From assembly GCF_900114845.1 (NCBI RefSeq), contig NZ_FOUK01000004.1:372001-436000 (forward strand): DNA of 64,000 nt, written 5' to 3'. The notes below the pieces were generated by a model that saw only the letters and a program-made list of their open reading frames with translations, ran no database searches and had not been told where the DNA came from. A program made the position numbers and the translations under genes. The stretch comes from Pimelobacter simplex. GTDB lineage: Bacteria > Actinomycetota > Actinomycetes > Propionibacteriales > Nocardioidaceae. Below, piece by piece: positions 34,191 to 43,413 of the stretch; position 1 is the stretch's first letter, and each line of letters opens with the position of its first letter.

Positions 34191-34239
34191 CAATCGTCCT
34201 CAGAGACACCGCCGAGAAACGCAGAGAACAAGGACGGTC

Positions 34240-35451
34240 ATGGCAGAAGCATTCGTGTACGACCACCTCCGCACGCCGCGCGGGCGCGGCAAGGCCAACG
34301 GCTCCCTCCACGAGGTGAAGCCGATCGACCTCGCGGTCGGCCTCCTCGACGCCGTCAAGGAGCGCAACCCCGGTCTCGACGCGAACCGCGTCGACGACGT
34401 GATCCTCGGCGTCGTCTCGCCGATCGGCGACCAGGGCGGCGACATCGCCAAGTCCGCCGCCATCGCGGCCGGCTACCCCGACACCGTCGCGGGCGTCCAG
34501 CTCAACCGCTTCTGCGCCTCCGGGCTCGAGGCCGTCAACCAGGCCGCCGGCCGGGTCCGCGGTGGCTTCGAGGACCTCATCATCGCCGGTGGCGTCGAGT
34601 CCATGAGCCGCGTCCCGATGGGCTCCGACGGCGGCGCCTGGGCCTCCGACCCGGCCACCGCGTTCAAGGCGGGCTTCGTGCCGCAGGGCATCGGTGCCGA
34701 CCTCATCGCCACGATCGAGGGCTGGAGCCGCGAGGACGTCGACGCCTACGCCGCCGAGTCCCACCACCGCGCCGCCAAGGCGCAGGCCAACGGCTACTTC
34801 GACGGCGCCATCGTGCCGGTCAAGGACATCAGCGGCCTCACCGTGCTCGACCGTGACGAGACCGTCCGTCCCGGCACCTCGGTCGAGGGCCTGGCCGGCC
34901 TCAAGCCGTCATTCGCCCAGCTCGGCGCCGACGCCGGCTTCGACGACGTGGCGCTCGAGAAGTACCACTGGCTCGAGAAGATCAACCACGTCCACCACGC
35001 CGGCAACTCGTCGGGCATCGTCGACGGCGCCGCGCTCACCCTGATCGGCAACGAGCAGGTCGGCAAGGACCTCGGCCTCACCCCGCGCGCCCGCGTCCTC
35101 GCGACCGCGGTCTCCGGTGCCGACCCGATCATCATGCTGACCGGCCCCGCCCCGGCGGCCCGCAAGGCGCTGGCCAAGGCCGGCCTCGAGGTCGGCGACA
35201 TCGACCTGTTCGAGATCAACGAGGCGTTCGCCGCCGTCGCCATGCGGTTCATGCGCGACATGGGCATCGGCCCCGACATCACCAACGTCAACGGCGGCGC
35301 GATCGCCATGGGTCACCCGCTCGGCGCGACCGGCGCGATGATCCTCGGCACCCTCATCGACGAGCTCGAGCGGCGCGACCTGCGCCGCGGCCTCGCCACG
35401 CTCTGCGTCGGCGGCGGCATGGGCATCGCCACCATCGTCGAGCGCGTCTGA
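34240..35451 (+). CDS. fadA: Acetyl-CoA C-acyltransferase (beta-oxidation thiolase)
   Basis: 403 residues, full-length thiolase. The nucleophile cysteine is in LNRFCASGLEAVN; the C-terminal motifs are NEAFAAVAMRF, NGGAIAMGHPLGATG (His) and CVGGGMGI (Cys). It cleaves 3-oxoacyl-CoA to acetyl-CoA and a shortened acyl-CoA. It begins MAEAFVYDHLRTPRGRGKANGS, typical of actinobacterial FadA. AAGGACG precedes the ATG. fadB follows by 39 bp; the two make up the beta-oxidation complex. Confidence 0.94.
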   Translation: MAEAFVYDHLRTPRGRGKANGSLHEVKPIDLAVGLLDAVKERNPGLDANRVDDVILGVVSPIGDQGGDIAKSAAIAAGYPDTVAGVQLNRFCASGLEAVNQAAGRVRGGFEDLIIAGGVESMSRVPMGSDGGAWASDPATAFKAGFVPQGIGADLIATIEGWSREDVDAYAAESHHRAAKAQANGYFDGAIVPVKDISGLTVLDRDETVRPGTSVEGLAGLKPSFAQLGADAGFDDVALEKYHWLEKINHVHHAGNSSGIVDGAALTLIGNEQVGKDLGLTPRARVLATAVSGADPIIMLTGPAPAARKALAKAGLEVGDIDLFEINEAFAAVAMRFMRDMGIGPDITNVNGGAIAMGHPLGATGAMILGTLIDELERRDLRRGLATLCVGGGMGIATIVERV

Positions 35452-35490
35452 GCGCCCCTCCCTCGTACCTCTCGAACTCAAGGAACGACA

Positions 35491-37677
35491 TTGAGCACCG
35501 ACACCCAGACCGCAGTGCGCTACGAGCGTGACGCCGACGGCATCGTCACCCTGACCCTCGACGACCCCAACCAGAGCGCCAACACCATGAACGAGCTCTA
35601 CCGCGCCTCCATGGCGGCCGCGGTCGAGCGCCTCTACGACGAGCAGGACGACGTCACCGGCGTCGTCATCGCCTCCGCCAAGAAGACCTTCTTCGCCGGC
35701 GGCGACCTCAAGCTCATGGTGCAGACCACCAAGGAGAACGCGGGCGACGTCTTCGCCCAGTGCGAGAGCATCAAGGCCGCGCTGCGCCGCCTCGAGCTCT
35801 TCCCCAAGCCGGTCGTGGCCGCCATCAACGGCGCCGCGCTCGGCGGTGGCTACGAGATCACCCTCGCCACCCAGCGCCGGATCGCCGTCGCCGGCTCCTA
35901 CAAGGTCGGCCTGCCCGAGGCGAGCCTCGGCCTGCTGCCCGGCGGTGGCGGCGTCACCCGCACCGTGCGCAAGTTCGGCCTGCAGACCGCGCTGATGGAC
36001 GTCCTGCTCCAGGGCACCCAGTTCGGCATCGACGCCGCGCTCGCCAAGGGCATCGTCGACGAGGTCGTCGCGACCCAGGACGAGCTGATCCCCGCCGCGA
36101 AGGCGTGGATCAAGGCCAACCCCGAGGCCGCGCTCTCCCCGTGGGACGCCCCCGGCTACAAGATGCCCGGCGGCACCCCGAAGTCCCCGGCCCTGGCCGG
36201 CTTCCTGCCCGCCTTCCCGGCGCTGCTGCGCAAGCAGACCAAGGGCGCCGTCTACCCCGCCGCCCGGGCGATCCTGTCCGCGGCCGTCGAGGGTGCGCAG
36301 GTCGACTTCGACACCGCCTCGCGGATCGAGTCGCGCTACCTCACCAACCTGGTCGTCAACCAGAGCTCGAAGAACATGATCCAGGCGTTCTTCTTCGACC
36401 TGCAGGCGATCAACTCCGGCTCGCTGCGCCCGCAGGGCATCGAGCCCTTCAAGGCCACCAAGGTCGGCGTCCTCGGCGCGGGCATGATGGGCGCGGGCAT
36501 CGCCTACGTCTGCGCGCGCGCCGGCATGGACGTCGTCCTCAAGGACGTCGCCCTCGAGAACGCCGAGAAGGGCAAGGCCTACAGCGAGGGCATCAACACC
36601 AAGGCGATCTCGCGCGGCAAGCTCACCGAGGAGAAGTCGCAGGCGCTGCTCGACCGGATCACCCCCACCGCCGACCCTGCCGACCTCGCCGGCTGCGACC
36701 TCGTCATCGAGGCCGTCTTCGAGGACCCGGCCCTCAAGGCCAAGGTGTTCGCCGAGATCCTGCCGCACGTCAACCCTGACGCGCTGCTGTGCTCCAACAC
36801 CTCGACCCTGCCGATCTCCGGCCTGGCCGAGGGCATCGAGGACGCGTCGAAGCGCCCGCAGTTCATCGGTCTGCACTTCTTCTCGCCCGTCGACAAGATG
36901 CCGCTGGTCGAGATCATCGCCGGCAAGGAGACCTCCGACGAGGCGCTCGCGAAGGCCTACGACGTCGTCCTGCAGATCCGGAAGACGCCGATCGTCGTCA
37001 ACGACAGCCGCGGCTTCTACACCTCGCGCGTCATCGGCTACATGGTCAACGAGGGCATGGCGATGCTCGCCGAGGGCGTGGCGCCGTACACGATCGAGCG
37101 GGCGACCACCTCGGCCGGCTACCCGGCCCCGGTGCTGCAGCTCTCCGACGAGCTCAACCTCGAGCTGATGGCCAAGATCGCCAAGGCGACCGCCGACGCC
37201 AACCCCGACCTGCCGGTGCACCCGGGCCAGGCCGTGGTCACCAAGATGCTCGAGGCGGGTCGCGCGGGTCGCCTGCGCGGCGCCGGCTTCTACGACTACG
37301 AGGACGGCAAGCGCGGCTCCATCTGGGCCGGTCTCGCCGACCTGTTCCCCGTGGCCGAGGAGCAGCCCGACATCCAGGACGTCCGCGACCGGATGCTCTT
37401 CGCCGAGGCGCTCGAGACCGCGAAGTGCTTCGAGGAGAACGTCATCACCTCGGCCGCCGCGGCCAACATCGGCTCGATCATGGGAATCGGCTTCCCGCCG
37501 ATGACCGGTGGCGCCGCGCAGTTCATGACCGGCTACGAGGACAAGGCGACCGGCGAGGTCGGACTCAACGCGTTCCTCAAGCGGGCCGACGAGCTGGCCG
37601 CGAAGTACGGCGACCGCTTCGCGGCGACGCCGTGGCTGCGCGAGCTGGCGGCTTCGGGTGGGTCGTTCCCGGCCTGA
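35491..37677 (+). CDS. fadB: Multifunctional beta-oxidation protein (enoyl-CoA hydratase / 3-hydroxyacyl-CoA dehydrogenase)
   Basis: 728 residues. The hydratase domain (1 to about 200) has the oxyanion glycine run INGAALGGGYEI and ASLGLLPGGGGVTR. The dehydrogenase half starts VGVLGAGMMGAGIAYVCARAG (NAD site near residue 330), with LHFFSPVDKMPLVEII and DSRGFYTSRVIG. It hydrates enoyl-CoA and oxidises the product with NAD. TTG start at 35491 after AAGGAAC. It is followed by a 42-bp perfect palindrome. Confidence 0.94.
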   Translation: MSTDTQTAVRYERDADGIVTLTLDDPNQSANTMNELYRASMAAAVERLYDEQDDVTGVVIASAKKTFFAGGDLKLMVQTTKENAGDVFAQCESIKAALRRLELFPKPVVAAINGAALGGGYEITLATQRRIAVAGSYKVGLPEASLGLLPGGGGVTRTVRKFGLQTALMDVLLQGTQFGIDAALAKGIVDEVVATQDELIPAAKAWIKANPEAALSPWDAPGYKMPGGTPKSPALAGFLPAFPALLRKQTKGAVYPAARAILSAAVEGAQVDFDTASRIESRYLTNLVVNQSSKNMIQAFFFDLQAINSGSLRPQGIEPFKATKVGVLGAGMMGAGIAYVCARAGMDVVLKDVALENAEKGKAYSEGINTKAISRGKLTEEKSQALLDRITPTADPADLAGCDLVIEAVFEDPALKAKVFAEILPHVNPDALLCSNTSTLPISGLAEGIEDASKRPQFIGLHFFSPVDKMPLVEIIAGKETSDEALAKAYDVVLQIRKTPIVVNDSRGFYTSRVIGYMVNEGMAMLAEGVAPYTIERATTSAGYPAPVLQLSDELNLELMAKIAKATADANPDLPVHPGQAVVTKMLEAGRAGRLRGAGFYDYEDGKRGSIWAGLADLFPVAEEQPDIQDVRDRMLFAEALETAKCFEENVITSAAAANIGSIMGIGFPPMTGGAAQFMTGYEDKATGEVGLNAFLKRADELAAKYGDRFAATPWLRELAASGGSFPA

Positions 37678-37701
37678 TCGTGGGCTGATCCAGCGCTGAA
37701 C

Positions 37702-37743
37702 CAAGAGGGAGTTTCGCCGGTCGACCGGCGAAACTCCCTCTTG
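37702..37743. terminator. 42-bp perfect palindrome (terminator-like)
   Basis: Both 21-bp arms match perfectly around a central GTCGAC; the outer part reads CAAGAGGGAGTTTCGCC. It lies 24 bp after fadB. The core AGTTTCGCCGG resembles the palindrome after the helicase gene, and GTACGAAACT follows at about 37745, the complement of AGTTTCGTAC seen there. Confidence 0.75.
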
Positions 37744-37794
37744 TCGTACGAAACTCCCGCCTCCCCCTCACCCCCATCCCGGTACCTTTCCGGC

Positions 37795-38931
37795 ATGGAA
37801 CGGCCGCGCCGCACGGTGCTCAGGGTGATCGCGGCGAGCCTGCTCGGGCTCGCGCTGCTCACCGGCGTGGGCGTGGTCGCCGTCTACAACAGTTGGAACG
37901 GCAACCTCGAGCACCCCGACGTCGTCGGCAAGAACCGCCCGACGAAGAAGACCAAGGCGCTCAACATCCTGGTGATGGGCACCGACACCCGCGACTGCGC
38001 GGGCTGCGGGATCGACAGCGAGGCCGGGGGCGGGCTGTCCGACACGACGATCCTGTTCCACCTCTCGGCCGACCGGACGTTCGCCTACGGCATCTCGATC
38101 CCGCGCGACACCGCGGTGCTGCGGCCGGCCTGCTACCGGGCCGACGGCAGCGAGATCCCCGCCGGGACGACGTACGAGAAGTGGAACGAGGCCTACAAGG
38201 TCGGGGGCCCCGGGTGCACCCGTCAGCAGCTCGAGCAGCTCACCGGGATCCCGGTCGACAGGTTCGTCGTCGTCGACTTCAGCCAGTTCAAGGACATGGT
38301 CGACGCGCTCGACGGCGTCGAGATCTGCGTGCCGCAGGAGATCGACGACACCACCGGCAACATCCACCTCGACGCCGGCACCCGGGAGGTCGACGGCGAC
38401 GAGGCGCTGGACTACGCCCGGGTCCGGTACGGCGTCAGCGGCGGCATCGATCCCTACCGGACGCGGCGCCAGCAGGCGCTGATGGGCGCCATGATCGACA
38501 AGGCGCTCACCGGCGGGATGCTCGCCCGGCCTGATCGGATCGTCAGCTTCGTCGACGCCGCGACGACCGAGCTGCAGACCGACTTCAAGTCCGTCGCCCA
38601 GATGGCGAAGGTGGCCACGAGTGCCAAGGGCATCGACGCCGACGACATCAAGTTCATCACCACGCCGTGGACGCTCGACACCGACAAGGTCAGCGGCGGG
38701 GTCGAGTGGCTGCCGTCGGTCGAGCGGCTGTGGCCGCTGGTGATCGACGACCGGCCGCTCACCCGGGAGTTCCTGGCCGGCTCGATCAGCGCGGGCCGGC
38801 CGCCGTCGGACCAGCCGTCCGACCAGCCGTCGGGTACGCCGTCCGTGGCGCCCACCGCGCAGCCCGGCGGGCAGCCGTCGGGTGGCGGGCTGTCGCCCGA
38901 GGAGCGGGACAAGGCGGGGCTCTGCTCCTGA
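37795..38931 (+). CDS. LCP-family (LytR-CpsA-Psr) cell-wall glycopolymer ligase
   Basis: 378 residues. One membrane segment (VIAASLLGLALLTGVGVVAVY), then the LCP domain: ALNILVMGTDTR with Asp, SDTTILFHLSADRTFAYGISIPRDT with the conserved Arg, and ALDYARVRYG.. RTRRQQ. LCP enzymes transfer wall polymers from lipid carriers to peptidoglycan. A Pro/Ser/Gly-rich tail (SDQPSDQPSG repeats) ends the protein. TACCTT (37783-37788) 6 nt before ATG. Confidence 0.92.
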   Translation: MERPRRTVLRVIAASLLGLALLTGVGVVAVYNSWNGNLEHPDVVGKNRPTKKTKALNILVMGTDTRDCAGCGIDSEAGGGLSDTTILFHLSADRTFAYGISIPRDTAVLRPACYRADGSEIPAGTTYEKWNEAYKVGGPGCTRQQLEQLTGIPVDRFVVVDFSQFKDMVDALDGVEICVPQEIDDTTGNIHLDAGTREVDGDEALDYARVRYGVSGGIDPYRTRRQQALMGAMIDKALTGGMLARPDRIVSFVDAATTELQTDFKSVAQMAKVATSAKGIDADDIKFITTPWTLDTDKVSGGVEWLPSVERLWPLVIDDRPLTREFLAGSISAGRPPSDQPSDQPSGTPSVAPTAQPGGQPSGGGLSPEERDKAGLCS

Positions 38932-38978
38932 GTCCCGGGACCACTCAGGACCTTGGGCCCGGAGCCGATGCCACCGGT

Positions 38979-39686
38979 ATGAGCAGCGGCGGTGTCGAGG
39001 TGACCGGCCTGCGCGTCCGGTTCGGCCCGGTCGAGGCGGTCGCGGGCGTGGACCTGCGGGTCGAGCCGGGCCAGGCGCTGGCGCTGCTCGGGCGCAACGG
39101 CGCGGGCAAGTCGACGACGATGCGGGTGCTCGCGGGCGTGGTGCCGCCGAGTGCCGGCACCGCGCGCGTCGCCGGGTACGACGTCCGCGCGGCGCCGCTC
39201 GAGGCCAAGCGCATGGTCGGCTACTGCCCGGACGTCGGCGGCCTGGTGCCGCGGGCGACGCCCTGGGAGCACCTCCAGCTGAGTGCCCGGCTGCGCCGGC
39301 TCACCGGCTGGGAGGAGCGGGGCCGGCTGCTCCTGGAGCAGCTCGACCTGGGAGGCGTCGCGCACCGGGTCACGGCCGGCTTCAGCCACGGGATGAGCCG
39401 GCGGCTGAGCGTCGTCCTCGCGGCGCTGCACGAGCCCGCGGTGCTGCTCCTCGACGAGCCGTTCGACGGGGTCGACCCGATCGGCGTCGAGGCGACCTTC
39501 GGCGTGATCGAGGACGCCCGGGCGCGCGGCGCCGCCGTCCTGGTGTCGACGCACCTGCGTGACCTCGCGGTGCAGGTCTGTGCCGAGGTCGCGGTGCTGC
39601 GCGGCGGGACCCGGACGGCGACCGTCCCCGCCGGTTTCATGAGCGGCGACGAGGGCGCCCGTGCGTACCGCGCTCTCCTGGCCTGA
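38979..39686 (+). CDS. ABC transporter ATP-binding protein
   Basis: 235 residues. LLGRNGAGKSTTMRVLAG is Walker A; VLLLDEPFDGVDP is Walker B; the signature loop is FSHGMSRRLSVVLAAL, a variant of LSGGQ common in drug/antibiotic exporter ATPases; STHLRDLAVQVC carries the switch histidine. Its 3' end overlaps the permease gene by 26 bp. Confidence 0.9.
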   Translation: MSSGGVEVTGLRVRFGPVEAVAGVDLRVEPGQALALLGRNGAGKSTTMRVLAGVVPPSAGTARVAGYDVRAAPLEAKRMVGYCPDVGGLVPRATPWEHLQLSARLRRLTGWEERGRLLLEQLDLGGVAHRVTAGFSHGMSRRLSVVLAALHEPAVLLLDEPFDGVDPIGVEATFGVIEDARARGAAVLVSTHLRDLAVQVCAEVAVLRGGTRTATVPAGFMSGDEGARAYRALLA

Positions 39687-41097
39687 GCTGAGCCGGTCGC
39701 TGGCCGACCTGCGGCACCTGCTCTGGTTCCGCGCCGCGACCGTACGACGTCCGCGGGCCGTCGTGCTCGCGCTGGCCGCGCTGACCGGGGTCACGGTCGC
39801 CGCGGCGACGCTGCCGGCCGCGGCGCCGAGCCCGGCCGAGCTGGACGGGTGGGTCCGGCCGGCGCTGGCAGCCATCGTGGTGGCCGCGGTCGGCGCGGCG
39901 GTGGCGGCCGGGGGCGGCCGCGAGCTGCTCGCCCGCGACCCGGCCGCCGTCCACCCGATCGCCCCGGTCACCGACCACCTCGGCGCGCTGGTGCTGGCGC
40001 CGTTGAGCGCCGGCTGGCTGATCCAGGCCTGGGCCCTGCTCGCCCTGGCGGCCGCGTCGGCGGGCCCCGCCGCCCAGCCGGTAGCGCTGGCCTGGCTGCT
40101 CGCCGTGACCGCGCTGGCCCAGGCCGTGGGCTGGGCCGCCGAGTGGCTGCGCCGGCGCCGGCTCCCGGCCGGGCTCGCGCTGCCGCTGGCCGGTGCGGGC
40201 CTCGCGCCGACCGCGCCGGTGGCCGCGGTGCTCGTCGACGGCTCCGCCGCCGGGCGCGGGCTCACCGCGGCCGCGCTGCTGCTCGCGGCCGGCGTCCTGG
40301 CCGCCCTCGGCGGGATCCTGGCCGTGGCGGCCGCGCGGCGCGCCCCGCGCGACGAGGTGCGCCGCGAGACCCGGCTCCACCCCGCGCGTCCGACGCCCGC
40401 CTCGGACCTCGCGATGGTCCGCCGGATCGACCGGGCGTCGGTGTGGCGCAGTGTCCCGCTGCGCCGCGGCAGCCTCTTCCTCGGTGTGGCGCCCGGCGCG
40501 GCGGCGCTGGCCGGCGGCCTGGACTGGTCGATGCTCGTGCTCGTGCCCGGCCTGGTGGCCTCCGGCTGCGTGCTGCTCTTCGGCGTGAACCTGTGGTGCC
40601 TCGACGGCCGCGGCCTGCTCTGGCGGGAGTCGCTGCCCGTGCCGCCGCGCACCGTCGTCGCCGCCCGGGTGTGGGTCCTGGCCGAGGTCCTGCTCGGGGG
40701 CGGTCTGCTGACGCTCGTCCTGGGATCGCTGCGCGCCGGGCGCCCGACCGGACCGGAGGCGCTGGCCGTCGTCCTCGCGCTGGCGGCGGTGGTCGGCCAG
40801 GCCGTCTCCGCGGCGCTGCGCTGGTCGGCCGCGCACCCCCACGCGGTCGACCTCCGCTCCGCGCGGGCCACCCCGGCGCCGCCGCTGGCGATGGTCGGCT
40901 ACTCGATCCGGCTCGCCGTCGCGACGACGCTGACCGGGCTCCTGCTCGGCGGTCTCTGCGTGGCCGGCCGGGTCGACCTGCTGCTGGCGGCGGCAGCCGT
41001 GCTGCTCACGGTCTCGGCGGTCCGGATCGTGCGGGCCGCGCGCCGCTGGGCCGATCCCGTACGACGCGCGGCCGTGGTCGCCGTCGTCGCGGCCTAG
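39661..41097 (+). CDS. ABC transporter membrane protein
   Basis: 478 residues, about 10 to 12 hydrophobic segments separated by short Arg/Pro-rich loops (VRRPRAVVLALAALTGVTVAAATLP; ALLLAAGVLAALGGILAVAAA; WVLAEVLLGGGLLTLVLGSL). It is the partner of the ATPase by overlap and order. The substrate is unknown. GTG start inside the end of the ATPase gene. Its stop overlaps that of the convergent M20 gene in CTAG. Confidence 0.75.
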   Translation: MRTALSWPELSRSLADLRHLLWFRAATVRRPRAVVLALAALTGVTVAAATLPAAAPSPAELDGWVRPALAAIVVAAVGAAVAAGGGRELLARDPAAVHPIAPVTDHLGALVLAPLSAGWLIQAWALLALAAASAGPAAQPVALAWLLAVTALAQAVGWAAEWLRRRRLPAGLALPLAGAGLAPTAPVAAVLVDGSAAGRGLTAAALLLAAGVLAALGGILAVAAARRAPRDEVRRETRLHPARPTPASDLAMVRRIDRASVWRSVPLRRGSLFLGVAPGAAALAGGLDWSMLVLVPGLVASGCVLLFGVNLWCLDGRGLLWRESLPVPPRTVVAARVWVLAEVLLGGGLLTLVLGSLRAGRPTGPEALAVVLALAAVVGQAVSAALRWSAAHPHAVDLRSARATPAPPLAMVGYSIRLAVATTLTGLLLGGLCVAGRVDLLLAAAAVLLTVSAVRIVRAARRWADPVRRAAVVAVVAA

Positions 41098-42254
41098 GTG
41101 ACCAGCCCCTCGGTCACCAGCGCCGCGCCGCCCAGGTAGCCCGCGAGCAGCGCCCGGGCGACCGCGCGAAGGTCGGCGTCGCTGGGCAGGAAGGTCGCGG
41201 TGTGCAGGGAGGCGTCGGTCTCGCTGCCGACGAACATCATGGTCGCCGGCATCCGCTCGGAGAAGAACGAGAAGTCGTCGGCGCCGAGCGAGCGCAGGTC
41301 GGTCGAGACCGGCATGCCCTGCGCGTTGAGCTGGGTGGCGACGACCTCGACCAGGCGCGGGTCGTTCTCGAGGACCGGCTCGCCGTGGGTGATCCGGACC
41401 TCGGCCTCGCAGTCGTGGGCGCGAGCGATGTTCTCGGAGACGGAGACGATCCGCTCGTGCAGGAGCGCCCGGGTCTCGGACGACAGTGCGCGGATGGTGC
41501 CGGTGGCCCGGGCGAAGTCCGGGACGACGTTCGCGGCCTGGCCGGCCTGGAACGACGAGACGCCGACGACGGCCGAGCGCATCGGGTCGACCGAGCGGCT
41601 GACCACGCTCTGGAGCGCGACGACGGTCTCGGCGAGCGCGAGCAGCGGGTCGTCGGCCAGGTGCGGGTAGGCCGCGTGCCCGGACTCGCCGCGCACCACG
41701 ATCTCGAACTCGTCGGACGACGCGTTGACCCCGCCCGGCACGCAGGCGACGACGCCGGCGGGCAGGGCCGGCTGGATGTGCGCGCCGATCATGACGACGC
41801 ACTCCTCGGCGTCGAGGACGCCGTGCTCGGCGATGTCCTTGGCGCCCGAGGGGTAGGTCTCCTCGCGCGGCTGGAGCACGACGAGCAGTGGCACCGGCAC
41901 GCCCGCGTCGTGGATCGTCCGGGCGACCGCGACGAGCGCGGCCAGGTGGACGTCGTGACCGCAGGCGTGCATCACGCCCGGGTTCTGCGAGGACCAGGGG
42001 ACGCCGGTCGCCTCGGTGACCGGCAGCGCGTCCATCTCGCCGCGGACGCCGACGCAGGGCCCGGGGCCGCCGATCCGGAGCACCGCGCCGGTCTCGGCGA
42101 CCTTGACCGGCGTCGACGTCCCGGGCAGCGCCTGGAGCACGAGGTCCCGGGTGAGGGACTCGTCGCCGGAGAGGTCCGGCTGCCGGTGCAGCGCCTGGCG
42201 CAGCACGGCGGCGTCGGCGAGATGGCTGTCGAGGACGGCCCAGAGGTCAGCCAC
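41094..42254 (-). CDS. M20-family amidohydrolase
   Basis: 386 residues. The zinc ligands are in VMHACGHDVHLAAL (residues 95-106), and the catalytic Glu-Glu in PREETYPSGAKDI at about 131. The lid domain begins near residue 180 (FEIVVRGESGHAAYPHL). M20D enzymes hydrolyse N-acyl or other amide bonds on small amino compounds. It is last in the leftward operon with the amidohydrolase and the glutamine-synthetase-like ligase, overlapping its neighbour by 8 bp, so it likely hydrolyses an intermediate of that pathway. Confidence 0.88.
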   Translation of the reverse strand: MADLWAVLDSHLADAAVLRQALHRQPDLSGDESLTRDLVLQALPGTSTPVKVAETGAVLRIGGPGPCVGVRGEMDALPVTEATGVPWSSQNPGVMHACGHDVHLAALVAVARTIHDAGVPVPLLVVLQPREETYPSGAKDIAEHGVLDAEECVVMIGAHIQPALPAGVVACVPGGVNASSDEFEIVVRGESGHAAYPHLADDPLLALAETVVALQSVVSRSVDPMRSAVVGVSSFQAGQAANVVPDFARATGTIRALSSETRALLHERIVSVSENIARAHDCEAEVRITHGEPVLENDPRLVEVVATQLNAQGMPVSTDLRSLGADDFSFFSERMPATMMFVGSETDASLHTATFLPSDADLRAVARALLAGYLGGAALVTEGLVT

Positions 42255-43413
42255 GACGGCCTCCGTAGACCCGCTCGGCGTTGTCGCGCCCGACCAGGGT
42301 GGCGACCCGGACGGCGTCCGCGACCGACCACTCGCCGGCGTCGACCCAGCGGGAGAGCACCTCGGTCATCCCGCGGCGCCAGAGCACGGCGCCGAGCAGG
42401 TGCAGCTCGGAGGGACCCCAGGCGTCGGAGGAGTAGAGGACCTTGCCGAACGGCGCCAGCTCGAGCGACTCGGCGAGCACGGTGGGGGAGGCGGCGCCGG
42501 TGTAGTTCACCGCGAGGCCGACGTCGAGGTAGACGTGCGGGAACGCCTGGGCCAGGAAGCCCGCCTGGCGCTGGAAGGGGTAGCAGTGCAGCAGCAGGAC
42601 GTCGCTGCCCGACGGCTCGACCAGGCGCAGCCAGTCGGCGAGCAGCAGCGGGTCGCAGCGGCGCAGGTCGAGGTCGGGGTCGCCGAAGCCGGCGTGCAGC
42701 TGCAGCGGCAGGCCGGTGTCGACGCCGTGCCAGAGCAGCATCCGCAGCAGCACCGGGTGGTCGACGCGGGGGACGACGGTCTCGTCCTCGAGCGCGGCGA
42801 GCCAGTGCGACGCGGCCTCCCGGACCTCCTCGGGCGTGGGCCGGGTCGGGTCGAAATCGAAGCCGTGCCGGTAGGCGATGACCGACTTGAGGCCGGCGGC
42901 GCCGGTGGTGGCGCTCGCGAGGGCGGTCAGGAAGCGCTCCTCGAGCCCAGCGGCGTCGCCGTCGCGGGCGACCGACTCGAGCACGGTCTCGAGGCGGACG
43001 ATCTCCTCGACGGACGCACCGGGGACCCGGGCGCCGAAGTCGTCGAGGCTCACCAGCGCGTCGCCGCGGAAGCCGGTGTCGATCAGCCAGCGCTCGACGC
43101 CGGCCGCGCCGAGCAGGCGCCGGTCGACCTCGTCGGTGGGGAGTGCGGCGCGCGCGGCGACGTAGTCCCCGATGGGGGCGTGCGGGTCGAGGCCGAGCAG
43201 CGGCGCGCAGTGCCGTCGTACGGCGAACGCGACCTGGCTGTCGAAGGGGGAGGTGCCGGCGGCGGCCGGGCGGTCGGACTCGGTGAGCAGGTCGCCGAGC
43301 TCGGCCAGTCCGACGGGTGCCGCGAGCGCGGAGTGGACGTGGTGGTCGACCAGGCGCAGCGCGCCGATCGCCTCGGCCAGCGCCGCGGTGGCGCCGGAGG
43401 GCTCAGTAGACAT
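42247..43413 (-). CDS. Amidohydrolase (FluG/NodGS N-terminal domain type)
   Basis: 388 residues, TIM-barrel amidohydrolase. LVDHHVHSAL gives the HxH metal pair (H25, H27); LQLHAGFGD, LLHCYPFQRQAGFLA and YSSDAWGPSELHL give further metal and catalytic residues. In fungal FluG and plant NodGS this domain is fused to a glutamine-synthetase domain; here the ligase is a separate gene upstream, overlapping by 11 bp. Likely role: hydrolysis of a gamma-glutamyl amide or related amide. Confidence 0.82.
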   Translation of the reverse strand: MSTEPSGATAALAEAIGALRLVDHHVHSALAAPVGLAELGDLLTESDRPAAAGTSPFDSQVAFAVRRHCAPLLGLDPHAPIGDYVAARAALPTDEVDRRLLGAAGVERWLIDTGFRGDALVSLDDFGARVPGASVEEIVRLETVLESVARDGDAAGLEERFLTALASATTGAAGLKSVIAYRHGFDFDPTRPTPEEVREAASHWLAALEDETVVPRVDHPVLLRMLLWHGVDTGLPLQLHAGFGDPDLDLRRCDPLLLADWLRLVEPSGSDVLLLHCYPFQRQAGFLAQAFPHVYLDVGLAVNYTGAASPTVLAESLELAPFGKVLYSSDAWGPSELHLLGAVLWRRGMTEVLSRWVDAGEWSVADAVRVATLVGRDNAERVYGGRRG

